64,000 nt of DNA from Limnanthes douglasii subsp. nivea (Eukaryota; Streptophyta; Magnoliopsida; Brassicales; Limnanthaceae): positions 100,449,278 to 100,513,277 of the forward strand of contig JAUPFV010000003.1 of NCBI GenBank assembly GCA_036936605.1. The letters run 5' to 3'. Position 1 is the stretch's first letter; each line of letters opens with the position of its first letter. Of this stretch, positions 22,751 to 31,800 are shown in pieces. The translations under genes and the position numbers were made by a program. The notes under the pieces are model-generated. The model did not search any database. It saw nothing but the letters and a program-made list of their open reading frames with translations, and was not told the origin of the DNA.

Positions 22751-22853
22751 CCTTGGAAGGCCAAGGCTCCTTTTTTGTGATGCTGTCCGTTTTGACCGGA
22801 CAGATTTTTGTATTGTGTTTAAACTTGTTCACAAAGTCCTTGGAAGGCCAAGG
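22751..22853 (+). terminator. pair of identical 16-bp hairpins 3' of the antisense gene (element C)
   Basis: CCTTGGAAGGCCAAGG at 22751-22766 and again at 22838-22853, about 40 and 130 bp after the antisense stop, in the gap where antisense gene and pol converge. Element A has the same pair. A role in RNA 3'-end formation or packaging is inference. Confidence 0.4.
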
Positions 22854-23149
22854 CAACTTTAAGTTTATTGAATGAATGTTTTATCTTGCACAACCTTTCT
22901 CTTATTCTAGAGTTTGTTTAAGTACTTCGCATTGTGAGAGTGTTTAATTTCTCCGGCTAGAATTTAAATAGCCCTTAGATCTTTCAGTCCGGGTAGTATG
23001 GCAATCAACAGAATTTTGTAAAAACTTAGAAAATTTATTCAAAAAAGCTCCAAGTTTCATTTAAAGCTCTCCGTGGCGCCAGAGAGAGGTAGTGGTATGC
23101 CCCCAAATATTTACATGGATGTTTAAACAAGTAAATATTTACATAAATT

Positions 23150-26100
23150 TTATTCCAAATACATTCGAAGGTGTTCAATATTCCAAGGGTGAGTTAAAAC
23201 CCTGCCATCTTTGTCTTCCAGCCAATATGTGCCAGGCTTGATTCTTTCAACCACAGTATACGGACCCTCCCAGGTTGGGGCCAACTTTCCGAAGAGCTTT
23301 TCCTTGGTATGTAGGAAAACTTTCCTCAATACTTTATCTCCTGGTTGAAAATCCCTTCTTTTAACCTTGGAAGCAAACCTGCTTCTCATCAAGCCCTGAT
23401 AGTGTGCCATTCTAAGATGAGCTTTTATTCGCCTTTCTTCAATCAAATCAAGTTGATTTCTGATTGCTATTTCGTTAGCCTGTCCGGAGAAGTTATGAAC
23501 ACGAAAAGAGGGGAGTGTCTTCTCTATGGGAGCTACTGCATCCATCCCATAGACCAAGGCAAAAGGTGATTCTTGTGTGGCAGCCCCAGGCGTTGTCCGG
23601 TATGCCCACAAGACTTCTTGTAAATAACTAGGCCACTTCCCAGCAGCCCCTTCCAGATTTTTCTTTAAGCCGGACAGTATTGTTCTATTAGCCACCTCAA
23701 CTTGCCCATTGGCTTGTGGGTGGAATGGTGAAGAAAAGCAGTGCTGAATACCTCTTGAGGCACAGAAGCTCTCCATTTCTCGGTTGTCAAACTGTGGCCC
23801 ATTATCTGTTGTTATTCTCTGAGGGACACCAAATCTGCAACATATGTTGGATAGAATGAATTTTATAACAGCCTTTGATGCTGTTCCTGCCAAGGGGGCT
23901 GCTTCTATCCACTTCGAAAAGTAATCAATGGCCACGATTATGGTTTTGCGTCCTCCGGACGCCATAGGGAGAGGCCCAACTAAGTCTAATCCCCATCGAG
24001 CAAAAGGGATAGGCTCAGAAATTGATTCCATAGGAATGGCTGGTACATGAATTTCATTGCTGTACCTCTGGCATGGGTCACACCTTCTTACCAGTTCCTT
24101 GGCATCTTTCATTATTGAAGGCCAATAGTATCCGGAGAGAAGCACTCTTCTTGTTAATGCTCTAAATCCACAATGGGCTGATCCCTCACCATCATGCAAT
24201 TCGGAGAGAACCATTTGTGACTCATTATCTCCTAAACAGCGTAGGAGAGGTTTACTATAGGATTTCTTGTACAAGATCTCTCTAATCATGATGAAACCAC
24301 GAGCCTTGTGCTTTAACGTTCTGGCTTGTGATTTTTCCAAAGGCACAATACCATCAGACAGATATTGTATAAGTGGAGACCTCCAATCTTGAGGTTTATT
24401 TGCTTGTATTTCAAAAACTTCCTCTTTCTCCCCTTCATCAAGTTGAATGGAAGGACTTTCAAGCACATGGATCCACGGATAGGACTCCGTATATGATATT
24501 GTTGCCAATGAGTCTGCCAATTCATTCTCTGCCCGGGGAATATGCTCATAGACAACAGCTTTAAACTTCATTGCCTCATTTTTCAAAAGAAGCAAATACT
24601 TGATTAACTGCTCTTTTCTAGCTTCTGATAGGCCCAAAGCATGGTGGACAAGCAATTGGGAGTCGCTTAGTAGCTTGACCCTTTTTGCTCCACAAATATA
24701 AGCCAATTTTAATCCAGCTATAGCTGCTTCGTATTCGGACTCGTTATTGGACGCCCTAAAAGCAAAACAAATAGCTTGAAACATGTTGTCCCCATAAGGA
24801 GAGGTTAGACATATTCCTGCCCCAGATCCTATGGCACTGGATCCCCCATCTGTTCGGACAATCCACACTTTTTTGTCTTTTGAATCAGCAAGTTGTTCTG
24901 AGTCCCTATCAGAATGGAATTCGACCAGAAAATCAGCCACAGCCTGAGCTTTTACTGCTGTTCGAGGAGCAAAGTCTATGTCGAAGTCCCCCAACTCTAC
25001 TGACCACTTTGTCATTCTGCTCGAAATATCCGCTTTCTGAAGGACATTTTTTAAAGGGAAAGATGTCCGGACTATGATAGGATGAGCCTGAAAATAAGGC
25101 CTCATCTTTCTTGCAGCTATCACCAAGGCCAACGCTAATTTTTCAAGTTTTAAGTAGCGCCGTTCAGCATCAATCAGGCTTTTGCTGATGTAGTATACTG
25201 GGTGAGGATACCCATCAACCTCTCTAACTAACACAGCACTGATGGCACAACTTGAAACAGCCAGATACACAAATAGAGTCTCCCCATTGATTGGTTTGAA
25301 TAAGGTCTTCGGAGAGGACAGATGCTTCTTAATTTCATTGAACGCCTCATCACACTGTGGTGTCCACTCAAACCCCTTTGCACCTTTCAAAGTTTGAAAG
25401 AAAGGAGCACATCTGTCCGAAGACCTAGAGATAAACCTGTTCAAAGCTGCTAACCTCCCCGTTAACCGCTGCACTTCTTTAACATTTCGAGGAGGCTCCA
25501 TTTGAAACAAAGCATTGAGCTGGTCCGGGTCGGGCTGGATTCCATGCTCACTTATAATGTACCCTAAGAACTTCCCGGACTGCACTCCAAACACACATTT
25601 TTCAGGATTTAGCTTTAAATTTACCTTGGCCAGGTTGGTAAAAGTCTCCTGGAGGTCGGACAAGTGTAGCTGCTCATCCACACTTTTCACCATCATATCG
25701 TCAATGTAAACCTCCATATTTCTTCCAATTTGATCAGCAAAGGTTTTATTGACTAACCTTTGATAAGTAGCCCCAGCATTCTTCAAACCAAAAGGCATCA
25801 CCTTGTAGCAGTGTAATCCTCTATCAGTAACAAAAGTGGTATGCTCTTGATCTCTTGGATCCACCTGGATCTGATTATATCCGGAGAAAGCATCCATGAA
25901 GGAGAGTAGCTTGTTCCCAGAAGTAGAATCTACCAGCTGATCTATCCGGGGGACCGGATACAAGTCTTTTGGGCAAGCTCGATTGAGATCCGTGAAGTCT
26001 ATGCACATTCGCCATTTACCGTTTTTCTTTTTTACCAAGACTGGATTGGCAGTCCACAAAGGATACTGAGCTTCTTTAATGTGCCCCATCTTTGTGAGTC

Positions 26101-26437
26101 TGTCAACCTCTTGTACAATGACATCAGCCTTTTCTTTTGAGAAAGCTCTCCTTTTTTGCACCACTGGTGCTACGTCTCTCCGGACAGATAAGTGATGAGA
26201 AATCACTCCTGACGGCACTCCAGTAACATCAGCATTGCACCAGGCAAAAACATGCTGATGGTCTTTTAAGAATTTTAACATTTCTTCTTTCAATACTTGT
26301 GGCATTTTGGACCCTATCTTGACAGATTTCCCTTCTTCTAAACAGTGTGTCTCAACCTCCTCAACTGGGATCAACACTCCGGGGGTCTCCCTGGGGTCAT
26401 CAATTTCACCCTCACCCCCAGAAAGGCCCTCAAACTG
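23150..26437 (-). CDS. pol: pol polyprotein of element C: RT, RNase H, second RNase H, integrase
   Basis: Open for about 1095 codons after the TAG at 26438-26440; no initiator ATG is obvious, which fits expression as an extension of gag-protease. Domains (numbered from 26377): RT about 70-290, with NPVLVKKKNGKWRM, DLNRACPKD, FMDAFSGYNQI, PFGLKNAGATYQR and catalytic YIDD near 225; RT-linked RNase H about 370-490 (VYLAVSSCAISAVLVRE, YLKLEKLALALV); second RNase H from DGGSS near 510 (NNESEYEA, LLSDSQLLVHH, NELADSLAT); integrase zinc site about 715-765 (ELHDGEGSAHCG, CDPCQRY), core DDE with GLDLVGP, TTDNGPQFD and GQVEVANR, and a C-terminal basic/beta region ending WNIEHLRMYLE. No chromodomain is seen. 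All catalytic residues are present. It copies element RNA to DNA and inserts it. Confidence 0.95.
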   Translation of the reverse strand, partial: QFEGLSGGEGEIDDPRETPGVLIPVEEVETHCLEEGKSVKIGSKMPQVLKEEMLKFLKDHQHVFAWCNADVTGVPSGVISHHLSVRRDVAPVVQKRRAFSKEKADVIVQEVDRLTKMGHIKEAQYPLWTANPVLVKKKNGKWRMCIDFTDLNRACPKDLYPVPRIDQLVDSTSGNKLLSFMDAFSGYNQIQVDPRDQEHTTFVTDRGLHCYKVMPFGLKNAGATYQRLVNKTFADQIGRNMEVYIDDMMVKSVDEQLHLSDLQETFTNLAKVNLKLNPEKCVFGVQSGKFLGYIISEHGIQPDPDQLNALFQMEPPRNVKEVQRLTGRLAALNRFISRSSDRCAPFFQTLKGAKGFEWTPQCDEAFNEIKKHLSSPKTLFKPINGETLFVYLAVSSCAISAVLVREVDGYPHPVYYISKSLIDAERRYLKLEKLALALVIAARKMRPYFQAHPIIVRTSFPLKNVLQKADISSRMTKWSVELGDFDIDFAPRTAVKAQAVADFLVEFHSDRDSEQLADSKDKKVWIVRTDGGSSAIGSGAGICLTSPYGDNMFQAICFAFRASNNESEYEAAIAGLKLAYICGAKRVKLLSDSQLLVHHALGLSEARKEQLIKYLLLLKNEAMKFKAVVYEHIPRAENELADSLATISYTESYPWIHVLESPSIQLDEGEKEEVFEIQANKPQDWRSPLIQYLSDGIVPLEKSQARTLKHKARGFIMIREILYKKSYSKPLLRCLGDNESQMVLSELHDGEGSAHCGFRALTRRVLLSGYYWPSIMKDAKELVRRCDPCQRYSNEIHVPAIPMESISEPIPFARWGLDLVGPLPMASGGRKTIIVAIDYFSKWIEAAPLAGTASKAVIKFILSNICCRFGVPQRITTDNGPQFDNREMESFCASRGIQHCFSSPFHPQANGQVEVANRTILSGLKKNLEGAAGKWPSYLQEVLWAYRTTPGAATQESPFALVYGMDAVAPIEKTLPSFRVHNFSGQANEIAIRNQLDLIEERRIKAHLRMAHYQGLMRSRFASKVKRRDFQPGDKVLRKVFLHTKEKLFGKLAPTWEGPYTVVERIKPGTYWLEDKDGRVLTHPWNIEHLRMYLE

Positions 26438-26443
26438 CTATTG
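26432..26443 (-). promoter_or_regulatory. CAA TAG CAG TTT: amber stop in tobamovirus-like context between protease and RT (element C)
   Basis: Minus-strand codons read CAA TAG CAG TTT in a frame that is continuous on both sides (protease ...RINDQ, stop, QFEGLSGGEGE... pol). The tobamovirus replicase readthrough site is CAA UAG CAA UUA. Element B has TAG CAG TTA at the homologous codon. Confidence 0.65.
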
Positions 26444-27007
26444 GTCATTTATACGGACTGCCCCCAGCGTTCGTGGTGCCAAGGCAGTGGCATAGCATTC
26501 TCTTGCAACTTTTTGACTGCTCCGGACAACCCCAACCTGCCCCTGAACAGCATATTTTAGACACTGATGAACTGTTGAAGCCACTGCATGCATCCTAGAA
26601 AGCCAAGATCTCCCTAGAATAGCATTGTAACAAGTGGGACAGTCTACCACAATGAAAAGTATTCTGACCGTTTTCTTGAAAGGGCCTCTGCCCAACAATA
26701 CTTCTTCTTCGAACTCACCAATTACATCAGCTGAACTGCCCGTGAAGCCTACAATCGATCGGTCTGACTTTTGAATCACAGCTGGATTTTTCATTTTCTT
26801 GTAAGTATCTAGGAAAAGGATATTGGCAGAGCTCCCAGTATCTACCAGGATTCGCCTTATCTCATTGCCCCCTATCGATGCTCCTATGACAACAGCATCT
26901 TCATGAGGGCCAGCAATGTCTCTCAAATCATCCCCATCAAAGACAATGAATGGAAATAGATTTGACGATTGATAAGAGGTCATGCCCCCTTCTAGTTGGG
27001 TTGCCAA
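26438..27007 (-). CDS. aspartic protease domain of element C
   Basis: Frame read from about 27007 (NLATQLEGGMT...) to the TAG at 26438-26440. Catalytic motif LVDTGSSANILF near residues 55-66, flap-side IVGFTGSSADVIGEFEEE, then CPTCYNAILGRSWL, the second conserved block of retropepsins. It would process the Gag-Pol polyprotein. It overlaps the gag frame by 16 bases in the -1 register: gag ends at 26992. In element B the equivalent gag and protease sequence is one frame at this point, so the offset in C may be a one-base loss in an A run. Confidence 0.85.
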   Translation of the reverse strand: MATQLEGGMTSYQSSNLFPFIVFDGDDLRDIAGPHEDAVVIGASIGGNEIRRILVDTGSSANILFLDTYKKMKNPAVIQKSDRSIVGFTGSSADVIGEFEEEVLLGRGPFKKTVRILFIVVDCPTCYNAILGRSWLSRMHAVASTVHQCLKYAVQGQVGVVRSSQKVARECYATALAPRTLGAVRINDQ

Positions 27008-28779
27008 ATTATGAACATGCCTTTTCTTGATGAAGTGGTAGGAGCCGTTACGGTGTCCCCTCCGAAAATTGTCAAGGACTCAAAGAATTTAATGAGCCCG
27101 GAGACCGACCTGGAACGTTCCTCTATTGCACCCACTCTGTTCCTTGTTGGACCGGGATCCAAGTATTCTGATTCCACATCAAACCTTTCAACAATTACCA
27201 TGGCCCCTTCTGGGGCAGCATTAACCGGACCAGCCCGGTGAGTGTTATCAGGCCTGTTGCCTCCTCTTCTTTTGACATACGCACCCAACTTCCCTCTTTC
27301 AATCAGGTTCTGAACCTCTTGCTTCAAGGCTATACAATCATCAGTAGTATGGCCAATATCATTGTGATATTGACAAAAAGAACTGTTTCGATGTTCTCTG
27401 GGAGACTGCAAGGTTGCCGGTCTCCGGTAGTGTACTTCATCTTTAGTTTTCTCGAAAATGGTTGCCACACTCTCTTTGAGCTCTGCAAACCACTCCGGTT
27501 GGACCCACGGCCCCCTTTTGTTTCTAGACTGTTGACTTTGTGCAGGAGCAGCTGGTTGAGACTGAGCTTTTCCTCTTCCATGCCCCTGTCCGGTTTCTCT
27601 AGCTTTGTTGCCGGACTGGTTTGGATTGGGAGTTGGTGTTACCGGGGTGGATCTCACCTGCCTGTGCACCCTGGTCTTTTTTGTTTCATCAACATTTATT
27701 TGCTTGCCGACTTGATTTAACAATCCACCCCAGGTCATGGCTTTCTTCCTTGTTACTGAATCGGCCAGGTTGCCCGGGTTCAAACCCTGTCTCAGGGATG
27801 CTATTGCCACTTGTTCAAAACAATCAGCCAGCCCGTTCTTTGTATTCACAAAACGACTTATGTATTCTTTCAATGATTCATTTGGCTCTTGGGCACAATG
27901 GATTATGGTATCTCCATTGCCCTTGAGCTCCTTACTTCCTACAAATTGCCTTCGAAAGGCCACACAGAAGGTGTCAAAGTCTCTGATACAACCCTGAGGA
28001 AGGCTGTTGTACCACTTCAGAGCACTCCCCGTAAAGGATTGGGAGAATGCCCTGCAGAGTAGTTTATCATCATCATCAAAGTTCATCATGAAGTTCTTGA
28101 ATTGCTCCAGATGATTGTCCGGATCAGTACTGCCGTCGTACTTCTCCATCTTTGTGCTGTCAAACCTCTTGGGGAGGTTCCCGGATAGGATTTTAGAAGA
28201 CAGTGGAGACTGCCTCCAATTCCTTCCACGACTGAACACGGTATCCTCATTAGGTGTTGCAAAGATACCTGGCTCATCATGGAAGGCAAATGGATCCATC
28301 AGCAACCGGTCTATATGCCTCCGGCTGTGAGATGATCCTTTTCCAATGTGTCTTTTCATTCTTCCATGGTGGTCTCTTTTTCTGGAATACTTTTTAACTT
28401 GTTTTTGTTTTTTCCTGGTTCGCCCTTCGTCACTGCTGGAGGACAAGGACTTTTCATTCCCCTCACTGTCCGAAGAGCTGTCCGAAGATTCTGAACTTGA
28501 GTCAGAACTCTCCACAGGCTTGGACCGGTGAGACTTTTTAGAACTAGCATGTGTCTTTTTAGTGCTCACATGAGTCTTTGAAGCCTCATGCTCTCGAGGG
28601 TTATCAGAGCGATGAGCAGCTGATGCTTTGGACTTTTCCTTCATGCCCATCTTGGCCTTCTCAGCCCTCAGAGCTTCTATTTCAACCCTCAACCTGTCAC
28701 GCTCTTGGACAGTATATTCATCGTTCTCTTCCACCACTTCGAGCAAAGCTGGTGGAAGCTCTGGATTATCCGGATTCAT
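26992..28779 (-). CDS. gag: gag protein of element C
   Basis: 595 codons. N-terminal coiled-coil stretch (about 15-50), then Ser/Asp-rich and Lys/Arg-rich low complexity (about 60-155), then the capsid-like retrotransposon gag domain (about 190-340: NWRQSPLSSKILSGNLPKRF, KYDGSTDPDNHLEQF, CRAFSQSFTGSALKWYNSLP, FRRQFVGSKE, ESLKEYISRF). A basic/Gln-rich linker and a zinc-knuckle-like FCQYHNDIGHTTDDCIAL (about 470-490) follow. It forms the virus-like particle and binds element RNA. The ATG lies about 50 bases after the PBS. The last residues (GMFIIWQPN) diverge from the element B frame because of the one-base offset described for the protease. Confidence 0.92.
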   Translation of the reverse strand: MNPDNPELPPALLEVVEENDEYTVQERDRLRVEIEALRAEKAKMGMKEKSKASAAHRSDNPREHEASKTHVSTKKTHASSKKSHRSKPVESSDSSSESSDSSSDSEGNEKSLSSSSDEGRTRKKQKQVKKYSRKRDHHGRMKRHIGKGSSHSRRHIDRLLMDPFAFHDEPGIFATPNEDTVFSRGRNWRQSPLSSKILSGNLPKRFDSTKMEKYDGSTDPDNHLEQFKNFMMNFDDDDKLLCRAFSQSFTGSALKWYNSLPQGCIRDFDTFCVAFRRQFVGSKELKGNGDTIIHCAQEPNESLKEYISRFVNTKNGLADCFEQVAIASLRQGLNPGNLADSVTRKKAMTWGGLLNQVGKQINVDETKKTRVHRQVRSTPVTPTPNPNQSGNKARETGQGHGRGKAQSQPAAPAQSQQSRNKRGPWVQPEWFAELKESVATIFEKTKDEVHYRRPATLQSPREHRNSSFCQYHNDIGHTTDDCIALKQEVQNLIERGKLGAYVKRRGGNRPDNTHRAGPVNAAPEGAMVIVERFDVESEYLDPGPTRNRVGAIEERSRSVSGLIKFFESLTIFGGDTVTAPTTSSRKGMFIIWQPN

Positions 28780-28831
28780 TCGGACAGAATTCTTTTACTT
28801 GGTTTTGAATGTTTGATTCAGGCACCGTCGC

Positions 28832-28849
28832 CTCCCACTGTGGTCGCCA
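28832..28849 (-). other. primer-binding site of element C
   Basis: Minus strand TGGCGACCACAGTGGGAG begins three bases after the LTR end (spacer AAT). TGG pairs with a tRNA CCA end. The tRNA identity was not determined. Confidence 0.75.
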
Positions 28850-28852
28850 ATT

Positions 28853-29364
28853 TGGTGAGGATAAAAGTTGCCTGAGGGTAGGCTGGTAATTTTAAGTGGA
28901 GTTTTAAGGCGGCGTAAGGGTGTTTCACGGTGGTGTGGTGGTGTTTAATGGTGTTTCAAGATATTTCAGGGTGTTTCAAGGTGTTTTAAGGGTGGTGAGA
29001 GAATTGAGCAGCCTGGCAGCAGTTAATTTTTCTTACCCCTAGTTAATGCTGGTGGTTGGGCATTTATAGTGTAAGATTTGGGCCCTTATGGGCTTTCGGG
29101 TCAAGTTTAATGGACCCGGGTCATGTTTAAAGACCCACAAGTTTTAAGTAGGTGAATAGACAGCTTAGTCAGATAGTGTTTAGGTATTTTAGTACTTTAG
29201 TCATAGTTCGAACTGACTTATATTTGCAGTGTTCAAAATGTTCAAAATCATCTGTCCGGTTCAACCAGTGCTGTTCGAATTGTAGTCATGGAGTCTGTCC
29301 GGTTTTACGGGGTGATTTACTTTGGACTACCCTTCCGGGGAGCTCTTCGAATTCGGACTCATCA
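28853..29364 (-). repeat. 5' LTR of element C with TATA box
   Basis: 512 bp; the promoter-bearing LTR for gag-pol. The minus strand carries CACTATAAATGCCC around 29062-29070 as a TATA box, and a TATA-like box is also kept in the element A LTR. It ends at 29364 beside the ATGCA duplication. Confidence 0.95.
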
Positions 29365-29369
29365 ATGCA

Positions 29370-30100
29370 AATGTTTTTTTTGTAAATGAACAACAACTTA
29401 TAACCAACATATATCCCTATTTAGTTTACTTTAATTTCCGCAAGTTAAATATATACATAAATATATATATATTTATGCAAGTGATTTTGCCTTATTTCTA
29501 CAAAAGTTTTTGCAGATAGAAAAGTGCATGTTGTATTCCATTGTAGCTTATATTACCAAAAGTTTACCATCATAACTAAAACAGAACAAAAGATAATAAT
29601 TTCAAACCATATACCATTAATCGATTCGGTTTATATATATCGAAATAAAATAAAATAAAAATTATAAAGTACTAAAATCGAATCACCGAGTATTTATTTA
29701 TATAGACTGCAAATCTAAACAAAAATTCGAAAAATAGAGAAAAGGTAGACGAGGGAAAAAAATAGACTTTGATGAATATAGCGTAAAAAACCAAAATAAT
29801 AGGATTAGATAGAAAAAAGCTGATGATATCTAAAAAGACTAAATCTTCACATCTTTATTGATACAAAAGTTTGTGAATATATAATACTATTTTATTTTAT
29901 TATTCATAAAATTTTAAAAATATTAAAAATTTAAATAAATAAAAAATAGTAAACAAAATGATGTATAAAAAACATAATAAAATTTGTTTATTAGGTTGTT
30001 TTTTATATATTTTTTTGTTCTAATTTAATATATGTGTGTGTGTGTGTCCATAAAGTTTTGTTCTAATTTAATATATATGAAAACTACGATGAGAATTATC
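29370..30100. other. gene-free AT-rich spacer
   Basis: The first 160 bp continue the tandem array interrupted by element C. The rest is A/T-rich, with a short (TG)n at about 30032-30047. No gene is seen. Confidence 0.5.
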
Positions 30101-30160
30101 AGAATAAGTCCTCTTTAGACTATAAAGTTTTGGATTGCCCCCTAGACTATCGAATTTAGT

Positions 30161-30500
30161 GACAAATAATCTTTGGACTTTCAAAAGTCGCTGGTAGTCC
30201 CCGGACCATCCAATTTGGATAAGGTTAGTCCTTGTATCTGTTGATTAATGTAATTTTTTCACGTTATACTTAACAAGAACTTGTATCACCAATGGTCCAT
30301 CGACTTTAACCTTAATTATATATGAACTTCACCTAAAGTATAGGGACCATTGGTGATACAAGTTTCTGTTGAGTATGATGTCACGTGACAGCTTTACATT
30401 AATCAATAGATGTATGAGACTAACTTTATCCAAACTGGATAGCTTAAGGACTACCAACAGTCATTAAAATCGATAGTTGATGGACGAATTACTGTTTAAA
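30161..30500. repeat. foldback (hairpin) element
   Basis: Left arm 30161-30298 and right arm about 30343-30500 are imperfect inverted copies. ACTTGTATCACCAATGGTCC (ending at 30298) faces GGACCATTGGTGATACAAG (from 30343), and TTGGATAAGGTTAGTC faces GACTAACTTTATCCAA. The loop is about 45 bp. It resembles a foldback MITE. No clear target duplication was found. Confidence 0.65.
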
Positions 30501-30599
30501 TTTTTTCTTCACATATATTTTTTTACATATAGTTTTTTATATATAGCATATTTATTCACGTATATATTACTTAACATGATATTAAAACAAAAAACGATT

Positions 30600-30870
30600 A
30601 GTATATCTGTATAATATAAGTCGTCAGTTTGATCTAGACAACAAACGTTCAGGTTATGACAGTGACAAAACATGTCGTGAGCTAACATATTGTTGATATA
30701 TCTTAAAGCTTTGGGTACGGTTATAAAGATAAAATGCTCTTGACAGCATCAAAATTTCTCAGTCATAAGACTTCAGCCTAAATTTTTAAAAAAAAAGCTT
30801 AAATTTTTTATTTAACTTTAGGTTGATTTCTATCATTGTTTTAATTAGTTTATATTTTATAATTAATAAA
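30600..30870. repeat. diverged direct repeat, copy 1
   Basis: Shares an ordered set of phrases with 36620-36870: TTCAGGTTATGACAGTGACAAAACATG / TTCAGGTTATGGCAATGACA...CATG, TTGACAGCATCAAA, AAAAAAAAGCTT..AAATTTTTTAT and TCTATCATTGTTTAAATTAG-like. The two copies flank the old gypsy relic D. Confidence 0.55.
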
Positions 30871-30997
30871 TACAGAGCGATACACAACATTGATAACATT
30901 GTAAATGAAAATCTCATGTGTATCTCTATCAAACACAATTTCTTAGAACATTCTATATTACACGTTTACGTAAACTTTCGCACACCACGAGATTATA

Positions 30998-31211
30998 CTC
31001 TTTTCGTCCCAAATTACATGTCGTTTTAGAAAATAATTTTTGTCCGCAATACATGTCGTTCTTGCACATCAATATAATTAGTGTTATTTATTATGTTCTA
31101 CCAATTTTATCTCTTTCTTTTTGTACAATTTATGAAAAAGAAAAATAATTATTACTTCCTTTAATGTTTGTGCATAACCTTAAAACAACATGTATTTTGG
31201 GACGAAGAGAG
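30998..31211. mobile_element. Stowaway-like MITE, 214 bp
   Basis: Terminal inverted repeats CTCTTTTCGTCCCAAATTAC (left) and CTCTCTTCGTCCCAAAATAC (right, reverse strand), flanked by TA on both sides (30996-30997, 31212-31213). TIRs of CTCYYTYCGTCCC type with a TA duplication are typical of Stowaway/Tc1-mariner MITEs. No ORF inside. Confidence 0.8.
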
Positions 31212-31213
31212 TA

Positions 31214-31800
31214 TTTGTTAAGATTTATATAATATATGTTTTTATATATATAAAGAAATATTTGTTTTTTAAGTTTTAAAAATTTATAAAATACAATCAC
31301 ATGTATACATTGAAATAAGTAAGTATGACAAAAAAAATATTATACAATTAATCGTACTTAACCATCGAATAAATATAATCTAGTAACATAATTGGATATA
31401 TAATTATTTTATTAGACTAACTTTTTCAAGCTAACTTAGTAGTTAGAGAGTGAATATCTTGTAATTTTGTGAACTATAAGAATAAAAAATAAGTGGTCAA
31501 AAAAATTAAAAAAACATATATTAGTTGTAGCGTAAAACTTACACGGATTAGTTTCAATGGTACTGTTCTCGTGGTATATAGAAAAAAATAAATACTTGTA
31601 TAAGGGAATCTAAAAATGAAGTGATATAAATAAATTTTACACTTGCAATCGCATAAAAAACACAATTCCCACCATATATGAGAACCACAATTGTATCACA
31701 TATATGTGTAAAGTTTATGTCCTCATTAGTATTTACATTGATACGACGTGAGATATCATCTAACTAGGACACATTCGAAGCCAAGTAAGGCTTTAAAAAT
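31214..31800. other. gene-free AT-rich spacer
   Basis: No gene, RNA or element signature is seen between the MITE and the LTR of relic D. Confidence 0.5.

Larger units (their letters stand above)
18809..29364 (-). mobile_element. element C: complete Tat-type Ty3/gypsy retrotransposon, 10,556 bp
   Basis: Both 512-bp LTRs (18809-19320 and 28853-29364) run TG...CA and look base-for-base identical by eye. PBS, gag, protease, pol with RT, two RNase H domains and integrase, and the polypurine tract are in order on the minus strand. The + strand carries an antisense gene between pol and the 3' LTR. Second RNase H and extra ORF place it in the Tat lineage. Defects seen: a one-nucleotide offset at the gag/protease junction and one TGA within the antisense gene. 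Identical LTRs imply a very recent insertion. Confidence 0.95.
18804..29369. repeat. 5-bp target-site duplication ATGCA flanking element C
   Basis: ATGCA at 18804-18808 immediately before the left LTR and ATGCA at 29365-29369 immediately after the right LTR. Five base pairs is the usual Ty3/gypsy duplication length. Confidence 0.95.

Noticed and set aside
23345..25709. Plus-strand ORFs inside pol of element C
   Set aside because: Shadows of the 1095-codon pol frame with no family resemblance.
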